A stretch of DNA of 64,000 bases, from positions 682,001 through 746,000 of the forward strand of contig NZ_CP071517.1 of NCBI RefSeq assembly GCF_016613475.2, given 5' to 3'. The DNA is from Lysobacter arenosi (GTDB taxonomy: Bacteria; Pseudomonadota; Gammaproteobacteria; Xanthomonadales; Xanthomonadaceae). Shown here piece after piece: positions 1 through 7,928 of the stretch. Both the position numbers and the translations under genes were made by a program. Every line of letters begins with the position of its first letter. The stretch's first letter is position 1. The notes under the pieces are model-generated. The model searched no databases and was not told where the DNA came from. It saw only the letters and a list, made by a program, of their open reading frames with translations.

Positions 1-104
1 GTCAGGACAACCTGTTCCATTCGGTGCTCGGACTGATGCAGGTGAAGACGCCCGAGTACGACCCGGCGCTCGACCTGTTCCGCGGCTGCACCGCCAGCGG
101 CTGA
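1..104 (+). CDS. Phosphoethanolamine transferase, C-terminal end (partial)
   Basis: Only the last 33 codons are present, ending in TGA at 102-104. They read QDNLFHSVLGL followed by YDPALDLF, which matches the conserved C-terminus of EptA-type lipid A phosphoethanolamine transferases, where the histidine near DNLFH belongs to the metal-binding alkaline-phosphatase fold. The enzyme would be an inner-membrane protein with a periplasmic catalytic domain that decorates lipid A. The start lies outside the window, so the membrane part cannot be checked. Confidence 0.75.
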   Translation, partial: QDNLFHSVLGLMQVKTPEYDPALDLFRGCTASG

Positions 105-294
105 CATCCGGCATCGCCTCATGGTGGCCGCCGGCGCTTGCCGGTGCCGCCTGCGCGCTGCGTTCAAAGCAGAGTCGGCCGCGGCGACAACCGCAATTGG
201 CGGGGCGTGGCAAGTGTCGCCAGTGGGCGACCCCTTGGCAGGTGCCTGTGGGCAGCGCGGACGGCATCCTCTTCAGCGATTGAGGAGTGCTGCG

Positions 295-1791
295 ATGCGA
301 TACACGAAGATTCTCGCCGGCTGCCTGCTGGCGGCCGTGCTGATGCCCACCCAGGCCGCCGAGCTCGGCGTGCTGGCGCCGGTGATGGTCGGCGACAAAC
401 CCCAATTCAGGAAGCACGGCCAGGGCAAGCCGGCGCCCGTGGTCACTCGCGTGGTCGACGGCGAGCTGTACACGCAGTTGCAGGGCCAGGCGCGCGACGG
501 CTTCGTGGCGACGGTGCTCGCGCTCGACGAGAGTGCCCAGCGTGCGGCTGGCGCGCGCGAGATCCGCCCGACGTGGCTGTACATGTCGGCCGAGGACGGC
601 GGCTTCGCCCGCCAGGGGTTCTGGTTGCAGGAGAACGGCAAGCAGCGCTTCGTCGATGAGCCGTACGTCGATCTGGTCGTCGACCAAGGCAGCGTCGGCA
701 ATGGCGACTTCGAAGAGATCTTCGCCCACGAAATGGGCCACGTGTGCCTGCGCCGGCTGGTGCCGGACCTGCCACCGGGCTACTCGCATACGCCGCACGC
801 GAGCATGAGCATCACCGACTACTCCACCGCGTTCGACGAAGGCTTCGCCACGCATTTCCAAGGCCTGGCGCGACGACTCACAAGCAACCCGAAGTTGCGC
901 GAGCAGGAGCTGGGGCTGTCGGCCAAGCCCTTCCTGGGGTACTGGATGAGCAACCTCGATCGCGCCGGACGCATCGAAGGCGTGCGCCGCAACTGGTTCG
1001 TGCAGTCGCAGTTGCTGCCGCCGGGCGACGAGGCCACGGCGCTGGCGCGTCGCGACCTGAGCACGGCGTTCGATACCGCACGCCTGCGCGACGGCCAGCA
1101 GATGCTCTCGTCCGAGGGCGTGATCGCCACGATCTTCTACCGCTGGATGGTGCCCGGGCCCGAGGACCGCGAAGCGGTCGTGCAGCGCTACTCGCGCCTG
1201 TTCGCGTCGTTCGCCCATCGCGATGGCCGGCGCCTGCGCCACGACTCGCCCGTGCTGCTCGACCTGGTGGACCGCTATTGCAGCGACGCCGCTGACGACT
1301 GCAAGCGCGTGCAGGCCGTGGTGCTCGATACCACGTATGGTGCGACGACCGGACGCGAACTGCCGTCGTTGACCGAGTCGCTGGCGGCGACGGGACGGCT
1401 GGGCGACATGGAGTCCTACGTCGGTGGGCTCAAGCAGGCGCGCGCGCAGATGGCGCAATTGCAGGAGCTGGTGGCGAAGGAGCCGGCGAAGCTGCGAGCG
1501 GGGCTCGGTCCGGACCTGTGGCTGCTGGCAGCGGGCCAGCATCTGGGATGGCGCGCGGAGAGCGACGTGGTCGCGGTCAATCTCAATACCGCCGAACCGG
1601 AATCGCTGATGCTCCTGCCCGGTATCGACCGCGCCGCCGCGGAACGTGCGCTGGCGAGTCGTCGCAAGGACGGCGTGTTTGCCGACCTGGAGGACTTCGT
1701 CCGCCGCACCGGTGCCGACGACAGCACCGCGCAGAAGTTGAGGCAGGCGGCGGAGGCCGCGCGCAAGGCCGGGCCTTACGACCGCATCTAG
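295..1791 (+). CDS. Secreted HExxH metallopeptidase-like protein with C-terminal helix-hairpin-helix
   Basis: A 498-residue protein. The start at 295 follows a GAGGAG Shine-Dalgarno and gives a clean Sec signal peptide (MRYTKILAGCLLAAVLMPTQAA); the upstream extension to 121 has no such features. Residues 145-149 are HEMGH, a zinc-binding HExxH motif, so a metallopeptidase-like role in the periplasm or outside is inferred. From about residue 428 the chain reads VNLNTAEPESLMLLPGI and continues as a ComEA-type helix-hairpin-helix, a fold usually used to bind DNA. The combination of a secreted zinc-protease domain with a DNA-binding-type tail is unusual. It converges with dinB, sharing 4 bases at the stop codons. 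I do not recognise a named family for the full length. Confidence 0.75.
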   Translation: MRYTKILAGCLLAAVLMPTQAAELGVLAPVMVGDKPQFRKHGQGKPAPVVTRVVDGELYTQLQGQARDGFVATVLALDESAQRAAGAREIRPTWLYMSAEDGGFARQGFWLQENGKQRFVDEPYVDLVVDQGSVGNGDFEEIFAHEMGHVCLRRLVPDLPPGYSHTPHASMSITDYSTAFDEGFATHFQGLARRLTSNPKLREQELGLSAKPFLGYWMSNLDRAGRIEGVRRNWFVQSQLLPPGDEATALARRDLSTAFDTARLRDGQQMLSSEGVIATIFYRWMVPGPEDREAVVQRYSRLFASFAHRDGRRLRHDSPVLLDLVDRYCSDAADDCKRVQAVVLDTTYGATTGRELPSLTESLAATGRLGDMESYVGGLKQARAQMAQLQELVAKEPAKLRAGLGPDLWLLAAGQHLGWRAESDVVAVNLNTAEPESLMLLPGIDRAAAERALASRRKDGVFADLEDFVRRTGADDSTAQKLRQAAEAARKAGPYDRI

Positions 1792-2888
1792 GCCTGCTGC
1801 CCTTCGAACAGGTCGATCTGAGCGTCGGCTTCGTCACGGTCGGCAAAGCCGGAAAGGCCGACGCCGACGAGCCGGTACTTCGTCCGCGTTGGCAGTGCCA
1901 CGCGCGCGCGCAGGTCGCAGGCGATGCGTGTCAGTTCATGCAGCGACGACGGCGGCTCGGCCGGCGTCAGGCTGCGCGTGAGGATGCGGAAGTCCGATGT
2001 CTTGAGCTTCAGCACCACCGTGCGCGCGATGCGCGAGTCGTCGCGCGCCAGTTCGCGCTGGTAGCCCTCCCAGGTCTTGCTCGCCAGGCGCTCGATGTGC
2101 GGTTCCAGATCCTCGATCGGCAGGTCGCGTTCGAACGTGTCCTCCGACGAGATCTGCAGCGTCGGCCGCTCGGGTTGCACCGGGTTGTCGTCGATGCCGA
2201 ATGACAGCTCATGCAGGCGCCGGCCCCAGCGACCGAAGTGCTGCTCCAGTACGGCGACATCGAGTGTGCGCAGGTCGGCGACCGTGGCGATGCCGAGCTC
2301 GGCCAGGCGCTGCTCGCTGACCTTGCCCACGCCCGGGAGGCGCCCGACCGGCAATGGCGCCAGGAAGGCCTCGACCTGGTGCGGGCGAACCACGAACAGG
2401 CCGTCGGGCTTGCGCCAGTCGGAGGCGATCTTGGCCACGAACTTGTTCGGCGCGACGCCGGCCGAGGCGGTGAGGTGGGTCTCTTCGCGGATCGCGGTGC
2501 GGATCGCTTCGGCGGTCTCGGTGGCCGTGGCCAACCCGCTGCGGGTGCTGGTGACGTCGAGGTAGGCCTCGTCCAGCGACAGCGGTTCGATCAGCTCGGT
2601 ATGGCGGGCGAAGATCTCGCGGACCTGACGCGAGACTGCCTTGTAGCGCACGAAGTCCGGGGGCACGAACACCGCCTGCGGGCACAGGCGCTCGGCGCGC
2701 ACCGCGGGCATCGCCGAGCGCACCCCGAACTTGCGCGCCTCGTAGCTGGCCGCGCAGACCACCGAGCGCGCTCCTCGCCAGGCCACCACCACCGGCCGTC
2801 CGCGCAGCGAGGGATCGTCGCGCTGCTCGACCGACGCGTAGAAGGCGTCCATGTCGACGTGGAGGATCTTGCGGGCTGGGGCGGACAA
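1788..2888 (-). CDS. dinB: DNA polymerase IV (Y-family translesion polymerase)
   Basis: 366 residues, the normal DinB length. The palm motif HVDMDAFYASVEQ lies at the N-terminus and the second catalytic motif SLDEAYLDV near residue 102; both carry the metal-binding acidic residues of Y-family polymerases. An HhH segment (LPGVGKV) and the little-finger domain follow. It performs error-prone synthesis past lesions and extends mismatched ends in the cytoplasm. The reading frame starts with TTG at 2888, since no ATG precedes the conserved HVDMD; the exact start is uncertain. A LexA-type box lies about 45 bases upstream, so SOS induction is expected. Confidence 0.95.
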   Translation of the reverse strand: MSAPARKILHVDMDAFYASVEQRDDPSLRGRPVVVAWRGARSVVCAASYEARKFGVRSAMPAVRAERLCPQAVFVPPDFVRYKAVSRQVREIFARHTELIEPLSLDEAYLDVTSTRSGLATATETAEAIRTAIREETHLTASAGVAPNKFVAKIASDWRKPDGLFVVRPHQVEAFLAPLPVGRLPGVGKVSEQRLAELGIATVADLRTLDVAVLEQHFGRWGRRLHELSFGIDDNPVQPERPTLQISSEDTFERDLPIEDLEPHIERLASKTWEGYQRELARDDSRIARTVVLKLKTSDFRILTRSLTPAEPPSSLHELTRIACDLRARVALPTRTKYRLVGVGLSGFADRDEADAQIDLFEGQQA

Positions 2889-2932
2889 GGCTGGAGCGGC
2901 GGGATCGCGCGACGGCCGGATCAGGGCGGCCT

Positions 2933-2950
2933 GTTAGTCATAATACTAAC
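2933..2950 (-). promoter_or_regulatory. LexA-type SOS box upstream of dinB
   Basis: The sequence GTTAGTCATAATACTAAC has 6-bp perfect arms (GTTAGT/ACTAAC). It matches TTAG-N6-TACTA, the LexA motif I recall being reported for Xylella and related Xanthomonadaceae. It sits about 45 bases before the dinB start, where LexA would block the promoter. The match is seen directly; LexA binding is inferred. Confidence 0.75.
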
Positions 2951-2987
2951 GACTTGCGACGGCTTCCGCCATCCGCGGAACGCCGGT

Positions 2988-3356
2988 TCAATCCGCTTGC
3001 GCCAACCCGACTTGCGGGCGTTGCTTGACCTCGCCGCGGCGAACGCGGACGTGATCGTCCAGTTGCCGGCGCAGCGCGTTGAAGGCGTCGCGGACGGCGA
3101 TGTAGGCGTCTTCGTGGCTGTGGTCTTTCGGCGGCGTGCGTCCGGCATCGAACGTCGTGCCGGCGAGCAGCGCGTGGATGCGAACCAGGTAGCGGTTTCC
3201 CTGCTGGTGGCGCTGTTCGGCATGGCGCACCGCAACGTCGAATGACTGCAGGCGCGGTGCGAGCTGCAGCAGCTTGTCGGCGTGGCGCTGGATGTCCTCG
3301 CTCAGCGCCTGCGATGGCGCCATTCCCTCAAAGCGGATCGTTACGTTTGCTTGCAT
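2988..3356 (-). CDS. HPF/RaiA-family ribosome-associated protein
   Basis: 122 residues starting MQANVTIRFEGM. The start at 3356 is chosen because GGAGG lies 5 bases upstream; a longer reading to 3509 lacks a ribosome site and overlaps the divergent gene. Family features are the beta-alpha-beta HPF pattern (residues 1-60), a basic middle, and a C-terminal helix AYIAVRDAFNALRRQL typical of RaiA/HPF. Such proteins bind the 30S decoding region and inactivate or dimerise ribosomes in slow growth. The length fits short HPF/RaiA rather than the long dimerising form. It is transcribed divergently from the acetyltransferase gene. Confidence 0.85.
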   Translation of the reverse strand: MQANVTIRFEGMAPSQALSEDIQRHADKLLQLAPRLQSFDVAVRHAEQRHQQGNRYLVRIHALLAGTTFDAGRTPPKDHSHEDAYIAVRDAFNALRRQLDDHVRVRRGEVKQRPQVGLAQAD

Positions 3357-3501
3357 GATTGCCTCCATGGTCTGTCGGATGTGTTCGCGTCCGTATCGAA
3401 CGCGCCTATATTGGGAGCCGTTGCCGGCGGCGCTGCTTTGATGCAGGTCAAGTCCGCGCCGGAGCTTCGACGAGAAGATGTTCGAAGGTTCACAAACGAC
3501 G

Positions 3502-6234
3502 ATGAGCACTTACTCACTCGAATCCGTCTTCAATCCCCGATCGGTGGCGGTCGTGGGCGGTAGCACGCGCGAGCAGTCGGCCGGCAGGGCGGTGTTGCGC
3601 AACCTGGTCGATGGCGGCTTCGCCGGCCAGGTCGGACTGGTCAATCCGAACTTCGACGAGATCGAAGGCGTCACCGCGGTGCCGCGGATCAAGGACCTGG
3701 CGTGGACGCCGGAGCTGGTCGTAATCGCCGCGCCGCACTCGCTCGTGCCCAGGTTCGCCAGCGCCGCCGCCGAGAAGGGCGCTTCGGCGGCGGTCGTGCT
3801 CAACACCGGAATGGGCCAGGGCGCCCACTCGCCGGCGGCGGAGCTGGCCAGCGTCGCCCGCGCCCACGGCCTGCGCATCGTCGGCCCCAACTCCCTGGGC
3901 ATCCTGGCGCCGCATGCGCGACTCAACGCCAGCTTTGCCGCGCACGCGGCCTTGCCCGGCGACCTCGCTGTGATCTCGCAGTCCGCGGCGATTGCCGCGG
4001 CGCTGGTGGAATGGGGTGCGCGCCGGTCGCTTGGGTTCTCGGCCGTTGCCTCGCTCGGCGATGCGCTCGATGTCGACTTCGCCGACCTGCTCGATTACTT
4101 CGCCCGCGACCGCCATACCCGCGCGATCCTGCTGTACGTCGAATCGATCCGCGACGCGCGCAAGTTCCTCTCGGCGGCGCGGGCGGCGGCGCGATTGAAG
4201 CCGGTGGTGGTGGTGAAGTCCGACCGTCATTCACGGCGCGCGGTCGACGTGCGCACGCACTCCGCGGCGCTGGCCACGCCCGACGCGGTGTACGCCGCGG
4301 CATTCCACCGCGCCGGCATGCTGCGCGTGAGCGCGCTGGACGAGTTGTTTGCCGCCGCCGAGACGCTGGGCCGCACGCACGCGTTTCCCGGCCGGCGCCT
4401 GGCGATATTCGCCAATGGCCGCGGCACCGGCATGCTCGCCGCAGACCGGCTGGTCGACATGGGCGGCACGCTCGCGCAGTTGTCCGAACAGACCGTGCAG
4501 CAGCTCGACGCCGTGGCCGCATCGGCATGGCCGCGCACCAACCCGGTCGACATCAATGGCGATGCCGACAACGCCGCTTATACGCAAGCCGTCAACGCGG
4601 TGCTGGCCGATTCCGGCAACGATGCGGTGCTGGCGCTGAACGTCCCCACCGCGCTGATTGGCGCCGACAGCCGTGCGCAGGCTTTGGCCGATGCGAAAGC
4701 GCAGGCGATGAAGGCGGGGGGGCGCAAGCCGGTGTTCGCCGTCTGGCTGGGCAAGGACGAAAGCGCCAGCGCCCGCCTCAATGCCGCGCGGATCCCGACG
4801 TATGCGACCGAGGCCGATGCCGTGCGCGGCTTCATGTACCTGGTCCGTCATCGCGAGGCGCAGCAGGCCTTGATGGAGACGCCGCCAAGCATGCCCGACG
4901 ACCTGGAGGTCGATACCGCGGCCGCGCGCGCGGTCGTCGATGCGGCGTTGGAATCGGGCAGGGGGTGGCTCGATCCAATCGAGGTGGCGCGCGTGCTGGG
5001 CGCCTACGGGATCGACATCACTCCAACCCTGGCCGCGCGCGACGCCGACGAAGCCGTGCAGCTCGCGACGCCGCTGCTGGCGGACGGCACGCCGGTCGCG
5101 GTCAAAATCCTGTCGCCCGACATCAGTCACAAGTCCGATGTCGACGGTGTGCGCCTGAACCTGTTCACCCCGCAGGCAGTGCGCGAGGCCGTCGACGCGA
5201 TCGTGCAGCGTGCGCGCGATTGCCGATCTGACGCGCGAATCGACGGGGTGACGATCCAGCCGATGGTCATGCGGCCGCTGGCACGTGAGCTGATCATGGG
5301 CATGGTCGACGACGACACGTTCGGCCCGGTGATCGTCTTCGGTCGTGGCGGCACCGCGGTCGAGGTCATCGACGACAAGGCGCTGGCGCTGCCGCCGCTC
5401 GACCTGCGCCTGGCACACGAAATGATCGGCCGAACGCGCGTATCGCGGATCCTCAAGGGCTACCGCGACGTGCCCGCAGCCGACGAGCGTGCGGTCGCGA
5501 TGGCGCTGGTCAAGCTGGCGCAGCTGGTGGCCGACATTCCCGAAATCCGGGAAGTCGACATCAACCCGTTGCTGGCCGACCGCGACGGCATCATCGCGGT
5601 CGATGCGCGCATCGGCGTGTCAACGTCGCGCACGCTGCACAAGGGACCTGGGCATCCGCGCTTCGCGATCCGCCCGTATCCGAAGGAGTGGGAGCGCACG
5701 CTCGAGTTGTCCGACGGAAGTAACGCCTTCCTGCGACCGGTGCGACCGGAGGACGACGAGCTGTTCCGCCGCTTCTTCACCAAGGTCACGGACGAAGACC
5801 TGCGCCTGCGTTTCTTCCAGACCATCCGCCATTTCAGCCACGAGTTCATCGCCCAGCTGACCCAGCTCGACTACGCGCGTTCGATCGCGCTGGTGGCGAT
5901 CGACCCGGACGACGGCGAGATGCTCGGCGCGGTGCGCCTGCACGCCGACGCCAATTACGACCATGGCGAGTACGGGATCCTGGTGCGATCGGATCTCAAG
6001 GGGCACGGACTGGGCTGGCGGCTGATGCAGACCATCATCGAGTATGCACGCTGGCTCGGCCTGCGCTCGATCGAGGGCGAAGTGCTGCAGGAGAATCGCA
6101 CCATGCTCGACATGTGCCGGCGACTGGGCTTCACCCTGACCACCAACCCCGGCGACACGACAGTCGTGACGGTGTCGCTGCCGATCGAACAACCGACGTC
6201 GCGCAGCGAGCGTCAGACCAGTCCGGTCGCGTAG
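3502..6234 (+). CDS. Pat/PatZ-type protein lysine acetyltransferase (acyl-CoA synthetase-like plus GNAT)
   Basis: 910 residues from MSTYSLESV, the usual start for the family; an in-frame ATG eight codons earlier (3478) is less likely. Order of domains: CoA-binding Rossmann domain (about 1-130, PRSVAVVGGS), succinyl-CoA-ligase-like domains (about 140-450), ATP-grasp domain (about 480-700, including PVAVKILSPDISHKSD), and a C-terminal GNAT acetyltransferase (about 735-890). In enterics this architecture acetylates and inactivates acetyl-CoA synthetase and other enzymes using acetyl-CoA. That links it with the CrbS/CrbR-like acetate-switch pair 4 kb downstream. It converges with the GntP gene, sharing 22 bases. 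Confidence 0.9.
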   Translation: MSTYSLESVFNPRSVAVVGGSTREQSAGRAVLRNLVDGGFAGQVGLVNPNFDEIEGVTAVPRIKDLAWTPELVVIAAPHSLVPRFASAAAEKGASAAVVLNTGMGQGAHSPAAELASVARAHGLRIVGPNSLGILAPHARLNASFAAHAALPGDLAVISQSAAIAAALVEWGARRSLGFSAVASLGDALDVDFADLLDYFARDRHTRAILLYVESIRDARKFLSAARAAARLKPVVVVKSDRHSRRAVDVRTHSAALATPDAVYAAAFHRAGMLRVSALDELFAAAETLGRTHAFPGRRLAIFANGRGTGMLAADRLVDMGGTLAQLSEQTVQQLDAVAASAWPRTNPVDINGDADNAAYTQAVNAVLADSGNDAVLALNVPTALIGADSRAQALADAKAQAMKAGGRKPVFAVWLGKDESASARLNAARIPTYATEADAVRGFMYLVRHREAQQALMETPPSMPDDLEVDTAAARAVVDAALESGRGWLDPIEVARVLGAYGIDITPTLAARDADEAVQLATPLLADGTPVAVKILSPDISHKSDVDGVRLNLFTPQAVREAVDAIVQRARDCRSDARIDGVTIQPMVMRPLARELIMGMVDDDTFGPVIVFGRGGTAVEVIDDKALALPPLDLRLAHEMIGRTRVSRILKGYRDVPAADERAVAMALVKLAQLVADIPEIREVDINPLLADRDGIIAVDARIGVSTSRTLHKGPGHPRFAIRPYPKEWERTLELSDGSNAFLRPVRPEDDELFRRFFTKVTDEDLRLRFFQTIRHFSHEFIAQLTQLDYARSIALVAIDPDDGEMLGAVRLHADANYDHGEYGILVRSDLKGHGLGWRLMQTIIEYARWLGLRSIEGEVLQENRTMLDMCRRLGFTLTTNPGDTTVVTVSLPIEQPTSRSERQTSPVA

Positions 6235-7610
6235 AACGTCCCAATCACCACGAACACCGCCGCGGTCTTGATCAAGGTGATCGCGAAGATGTCCTTGTAG
6301 GCCTGGCGATGGCTCAGGCCGGTGACCGCCAGCAGGGTGATCACCGCGCCGTTGTGGGGCAGGGTGTCCATGCCGCCGGACGCCATCGCGGCGACACGAT
6401 GCAGCACCTCCATCGGAATGCCGGCGGCATTGGCGTTGGCAATGAACGTGTCAGCCATTGCAGCCAGGGCGATGCTCATGCCGCCCGACGCCGAACCGGT
6501 AATGCCGGCCAGCGCCGTCACGGTGATGGCTTCGTTGACCAGCGGATTGGGGATTGCGGCCAGCGCATTGGCCACGACCAGGAAGCCGGGCAGGGCGGCG
6601 ATGACCGCGCCGAAGCCATATTCCGATGCGGTGTTCATCGCTGCCAGCAACGCGCCGCCGATCGCCGACTTGCTGCCTTCGGCGAAGCTGGCCATCACCG
6701 GCTTCCAGGCGAAGGCGAGCACGGCCAGGATGCCGACCAGCAGCGCACCCTGCACGGCCCAGATCGCGGCCACCTTGGAGACTTCCTGCACCACCGGTGC
6801 GGCGCTGCCGATCACCGCCGGATCGAAGCTGTGGGCCTCGCCGTAGAAGCGCGGGATCGCCACCGTCAGCAGCTTGTTGACCACGCCCACCAGCACCAGC
6901 GGCAGGATCGCGACCAGCGGATGCGCAAGGGTGCCGCCGGCGAACGGCGCCGGTTCGTTGAGAAGCTGGTCGCCGTAGCCTTCACCGGCGGTCAGCGCCG
7001 CGCGGCGGCGCCAGTCGAGGTAGAGCAGGCCCACGGCCAGGATGAAAACACCGCCGATCGTGCCCAGCCACGGCGCCGCCCAGGTGTTGGTGCCGAAGAA
7101 GGTGGTCGGGATGATGTTCTGGATCTGCGGCGTGCCGGGCAGCGCATCCATGGTGAAGGTGAAGGCACCCAGCGCGATCGTGCCCGGGATCAGGCGCTTG
7201 GGGATGTCGCTCTGGCGGAACAGTTCGGCGGCGAACGGGTACACCGCGAACACCACCACGAACAGCGACACGCCGCCGTAGGTCAGCAGCGCGCACACGA
7301 CCACGATCGACAGCATCGCCCGGCCTGCGCCGAACAGGCGGATGGTCGCGGCGACTATCGCCTTGGAGAACCCCGACAGTTCGATCAGCTTGCCGAAGAC
7401 CGCGCCGAGCAGGAACACCGGGAAGTACAGCTTCAGGAAGCCGACCATCTTGTCCATGAACAAGCCGGTGAACATCGGCGCGACCAGGGATGGATCGGTC
7501 AGCAGCACCGCGCCGAGCGCGGCCACCGGCGCGAACAGGATCACGCTGTAGCCGCGGTAGGCCACGAACATCAGAAAGCACAGTGCGGCCAGCACGATCA
7601 GAAATGCCAT
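6213..7610 (-). CDS. GntP-family permease
   Basis: 465 residues with at least 12 hydrophobic segments and GntP features such as GLFMDKMVGFLKLYFPVFLLG, TMDALPGTPQIQNIIPT and the C-terminal SGGMDTLPHNGAVITLL. GntP proteins import gluconate or small hydroxy-acids such as 3-hydroxybutyrate by proton symport. The ATG at 7610 (MAFLIVLAALC) is preferred because the earlier ATG at 7655 lies inside a palindromic repeat and has no ribosome site. The substrate is not determined; the nearby PHB-oligomer and PHB-synthase genes make 3-hydroxybutyrate a reasonable guess only. Confidence 0.85.
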   Translation of the reverse strand: MAFLIVLAALCFLMFVAYRGYSVILFAPVAALGAVLLTDPSLVAPMFTGLFMDKMVGFLKLYFPVFLLGAVFGKLIELSGFSKAIVAATIRLFGAGRAMLSIVVVCALLTYGGVSLFVVVFAVYPFAAELFRQSDIPKRLIPGTIALGAFTFTMDALPGTPQIQNIIPTTFFGTNTWAAPWLGTIGGVFILAVGLLYLDWRRRAALTAGEGYGDQLLNEPAPFAGGTLAHPLVAILPLVLVGVVNKLLTVAIPRFYGEAHSFDPAVIGSAAPVVQEVSKVAAIWAVQGALLVGILAVLAFAWKPVMASFAEGSKSAIGGALLAAMNTASEYGFGAVIAALPGFLVVANALAAIPNPLVNEAITVTALAGITGSASGGMSIALAAMADTFIANANAAGIPMEVLHRVAAMASGGMDTLPHNGAVITLLAVTGLSHRQAYKDIFAITLIKTAAVFVVIGTFYATGLV

Positions 7611-7652
7611 TCCCCGGTCCTTGTCGAAGCGTGTCGGGCGGCTGTATGTCTT

Positions 7653-7733
7653 CATTCCCGCGCAGGCGGGAACCCAGTGTCGTTAGGTGCAACAACGTGA
7701 AGTCGCTGGGTCCCCGCCTACGCGGGGATGACG
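7653..7733. repeat. Paired inverted REP-like palindromes
   Basis: Two related stem-loops face each other: CATTCCCGCGCAGGCGGGAA at 7653-7672 and the reverse-oriented TCCCCGCCTACGCGGGGATG at 7711-7730. Each is a hairpin by itself, and the two are inverted copies of one unit (consensus CGTCATCCC-CGCG-nAGG-CGGGGA). A third copy lies at 10267-10294. Such units usually sit between genes and may stabilise or terminate transcripts. Confidence 0.7.
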
Positions 7734-7928
7734 GAGTGCCGGCAGCCCGTGTAGGCGTGCAGTCTCCGCAACGGCGGGGCGGGCCGGCATTGTCCGAAGG
7801 TACAGCAGCGCCGGCCGGCGCCCGGTCATAGGCTTGCCAGCATGACGGGGGAGGGCCCGTCGGTCATTTCGCTTCCGGCACCCGCCGGGCCGCGGCCAAC
7901 GATTTGGGACTGGGGAGAGAGCGTCACC

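Noticed and set aside
7611..7655. Longer GntP start at 7655
   Set aside because: The ATG lies in a palindromic repeat and lacks a ribosome site; ATG 7610 gives a better membrane-protein start.
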